Shown: one piece after another, positions 63,301 through 64,000 of the stretch
How the letters are laid out: every line of letters starts with the position of its first letter
Numbering within the stretch: position 1 is the first letter of the stretch
Source: Viola odorata
Lineage: Eukaryota; Streptophyta; Magnoliopsida; Malpighiales; Violaceae
Length of the DNA stretch: 64,000 nt
Assembly (NCBI GenBank): GCA_963691705.1
Contig: OY829538.1
Coordinates: 80,048,781 to 80,112,780 of the forward strand
Direction: 5' to 3'
Program-made: the position numbers and the translations under genes
The notes under the pieces: model-generated
The model's database searches: none
What the model was told of the DNA's origin: nothing
What the model saw: the letters and a program-made list of their open reading frames with translations, nothing else

Positions 63301-63382
63301 CAAGACCCCAAAGCAAACCAAGCTCCTTTCGCATCATAGAATCAAGATTCCCCAGCACAGTCTGAAGAACTGCCTCAGCCAT
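60371..63382 (-). CDS. CC-NBS-LRR disease-resistance protein (RGA-like)
   Basis: An intracellular immune receptor of the coiled-coil NLR class. The intronless frame from ATG 63382-63380 gives 1003 aa; the frame stays open 43 codons further upstream, but MAEAVLQTVL is the typical NLR start. Rx-type coiled coil about 1-140 (with DDILDEW). NB-ARC: P-loop GMGGLGKTT (195-203), kinase-2 LLVLDDVW (270-277), RNBS-B VVTTR (301-305), GGVPLA (360-365), RNBS-D CFVYCAIYPK, MHD at 487-489 (FKMHDLVHDLA). About 15 irregular LRRs follow from residue ~560, with repeats such as LTSLESL and LPLELRK-type segments. All nucleotide-binding motifs are intact. A C-terminal LRR fragment of the same family lies at 57.0-57.4 kb. 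Confidence 0.93.
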   Translation of the reverse strand: MAEAVLQTVLGNLDSMMRKELGLLWGLENQMEKLRSNLTAIKAVLEDAEEKQEEKQAKDRPIADWLQKLNAAVYKADDILDEWATEASRLERKSSKVHTFLTFFHLKNIPFRHKIAKKIVEVIERLEEIAEERKQFHFNEVVRERRVGIPEGRETGHIVTAPRVYGRDEDKEKVVRCLVEDIIDCDDVSVYPIVGMGGLGKTTLAQSVYNDERVGRHFDLKIWVCVSNDFDVRRLIKAMIESATGNACPVSDLAPLQKRLQELLSGKRFLLVLDDVWSHDQDKWNNLKCVLTSTSKGASIVVTTRMKKVASVMGTLREHNLSILSENDCWLLFKERAFSGEREEHPNIRAIGMEIVKRCGGVPLAVQALGSLMRFKSGEKEWLSVRESKIWDLPQAESSILPTLRLSYTNLPLELRKCFVYCAIYPKNSVIVRDDLIQLWMANGFVSSTTNKQLEDVGNEICDELYRRSLIQEVSTDNLGNIKTFKMHDLVHDLAKSLIGDECWLPNGESSTDISSKACHVNLISSRTWGTTVPTTLYATESLRTLLVTTIWGSSADASHFDFSGLRTLRAFSGTLDDLTIVSSIGCLKHLRYLRLSSFQMKELPVSICSLINLQTLNLDECPCLATLPKTLSCMKNLRHLHLYPYSPLLHMPPNIGLMRCLKTLSLFIVGNNPGSQLVELKCLNLGGDLHIKHLERVVNLMHAKEVNFTEKHDLRHLRLSWDLENVLEQPENAEKVLEALKPHSNLERLELVGYNGTRFPDWISNMRNLTSLSLMRNDKIVELPHEMLQNLTSLESLIIIGLIKLKCFSTELESLSGLKYLYIAVCHELESFSEHALQGLGSLQGLSIKNCKKFNSLSEGLQHLTSLERLEIYRCPDLVAFPDGIKHLHSLQEVRLEYIQAFPDGLHLQYISSLKSLYVFGCPNLVSSLEWLGNLTSLQSLDIDFGTTLSSFPSTMQRLTNLKKLRIHCCATMRKRYEKEIGEEWYKIAHVPEVFVRESLWL

Positions 63383-64000
63383 TTTTTCTTTTTTTAAATT
63401 TAGAATTGCAAGATGAAAAGAAAGCTCGAATGAAATTGTTGCTCTGTGAACTCCCAAGAAAACTGAACGTGGACACTTTTCCTCTTTCAATGAAGGAGTG
63501 CAGGGCAGCAAAGACTAGCAAGATTTGGAAACACAAAGGATCTTTTCTTCCGACAACCCATGTGCATGTAGCTCTTACTTTTGGCAGAGTAGCTTTTACT
63601 TTTGTGTTGGGTAAGATAAAAGTCAAAAAAGGGGAGAAATAAATTGAATAAATTCATACAAGGTTCTTGTGTGATTTACTATTTATATATACTACTCCTA
63701 ATTTATTAATATTTTGGCAGGTAGTACTCCTACTTAAAGCGACTCAATAGCAGACAGTGGTTATAATTGCATTCTTTTCTTTTTCTTTTCTGTTTTAATT
63801 ATGTGACAAAAAGGAAACAAAGAGCTGTCCATTTTGATGAAGCAGGGATGGAAGTGTAATTTTCGGGAACAACGAGGGTGGAATGAGAAGAGTAAGGTAT
63901 ATTTGTTTGTTTCTTAGAAAAATATGGTTAATATATCTAAAAATAATACATGTATTTTTTTTTCTTTTGTGTTGTTTTAGGTTAGCAATTTTAATTTGTT
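63383..64000. other. Upstream region of the NLR gene
   Basis: Probable promoter and leader of the NLR. Short open frames occur on both strands but none is recognised. A W-box-like TTGAC-type cluster was not evident. Confidence 0.4.

Overview
This is nuclear DNA from a flowering plant, almost certainly a eudicot. The evidence is short GT-AG exons separated by AT-rich introns, plant gene families (shaker K+ channel, DUF642, CYP710A, CC-NBS-LRR), plastid-type MraY, site II and telo-box promoter motifs, and plant transposable elements. No bacterial, organellar or viral gene organisation is seen. Exon boundaries were read by hand from splice consensus, reading-frame continuity and remembered family sequences. 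They are predictions, not transcript-supported models.

Layout: the first exon of a KAT-type K+ channel (minus) runs off the left edge. About 10 kb of AT-rich intergenic DNA follows. Then come PFD6 (minus, 11.2-13.2 kb), a DUF642 cell-wall protein (plus, 16.6-20.7), LARP6 (plus, 21.5-24.9), plastid MraY (plus, 25.7-29.5), cytosolic ribosomal protein uS11/RPS14 (plus, 30.4-32.1), a relic hAT transposase, and an intronless CYP710A sterol C-22 desaturase (plus, 36.2-37.7). Next is a direct tandem duplication of about 4 kb (39.5-43.4 and 43.4-47.4). Each unit carries an 'L18a-like' membrane protein gene (plus) and a COQ4-like gene (minus). A complete COQ4 gene (plus, 51.7-53.0) and ribosomal protein eL20/RPL18A (plus, 54.4-56.2) follow. 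The right end is a strip of broken genes (LRR fragment, tRNA-Arg lacking its anticodon, purine-permease tail, ALG14 lacking an exon) leading to a complete CC-NBS-LRR resistance gene (minus, 60.4-63.4).

Most genes are unrelated housekeeping genes, not a pathway cluster. From memory, their order mixes two Arabidopsis neighbourhoods: RPL18A / L18a-like / CYP710A / DUF642 / PFD6, and KAT / LARP6 / MraY / ALG14 / purine permease. That fits an ancestral block that was later split and fractionated.

The most notable observations are these. (1) Both tandem COQ4-like copies have lost two residues of the HDxxH-x11-E metal site, and one also has an 8-bp frameshifting deletion, while the third, separate COQ4 is intact. 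(2) A solo LTR of about 3.7 kb with a 5-bp target duplication lies just upstream of the intact COQ4. It contains a 975-bp non-autonomous hAT element with a perfect 8-bp target duplication, which itself carries two tRNA-like sequences (Trp and Val) facing each other. (3) Several terminal-inverted-repeat elements sit close to promoters, including one ending 8 bp from the CYP710A TATA box. (4) PFD6 intron 1 appears to be a GC-AG intron. (5) ALG14 lacks the exon encoding its GGHT motif. I did not find a wholly new gene system; the composite tRNA-bearing transposon and the degenerate COQ4 duplicates are the best candidates for follow-up.
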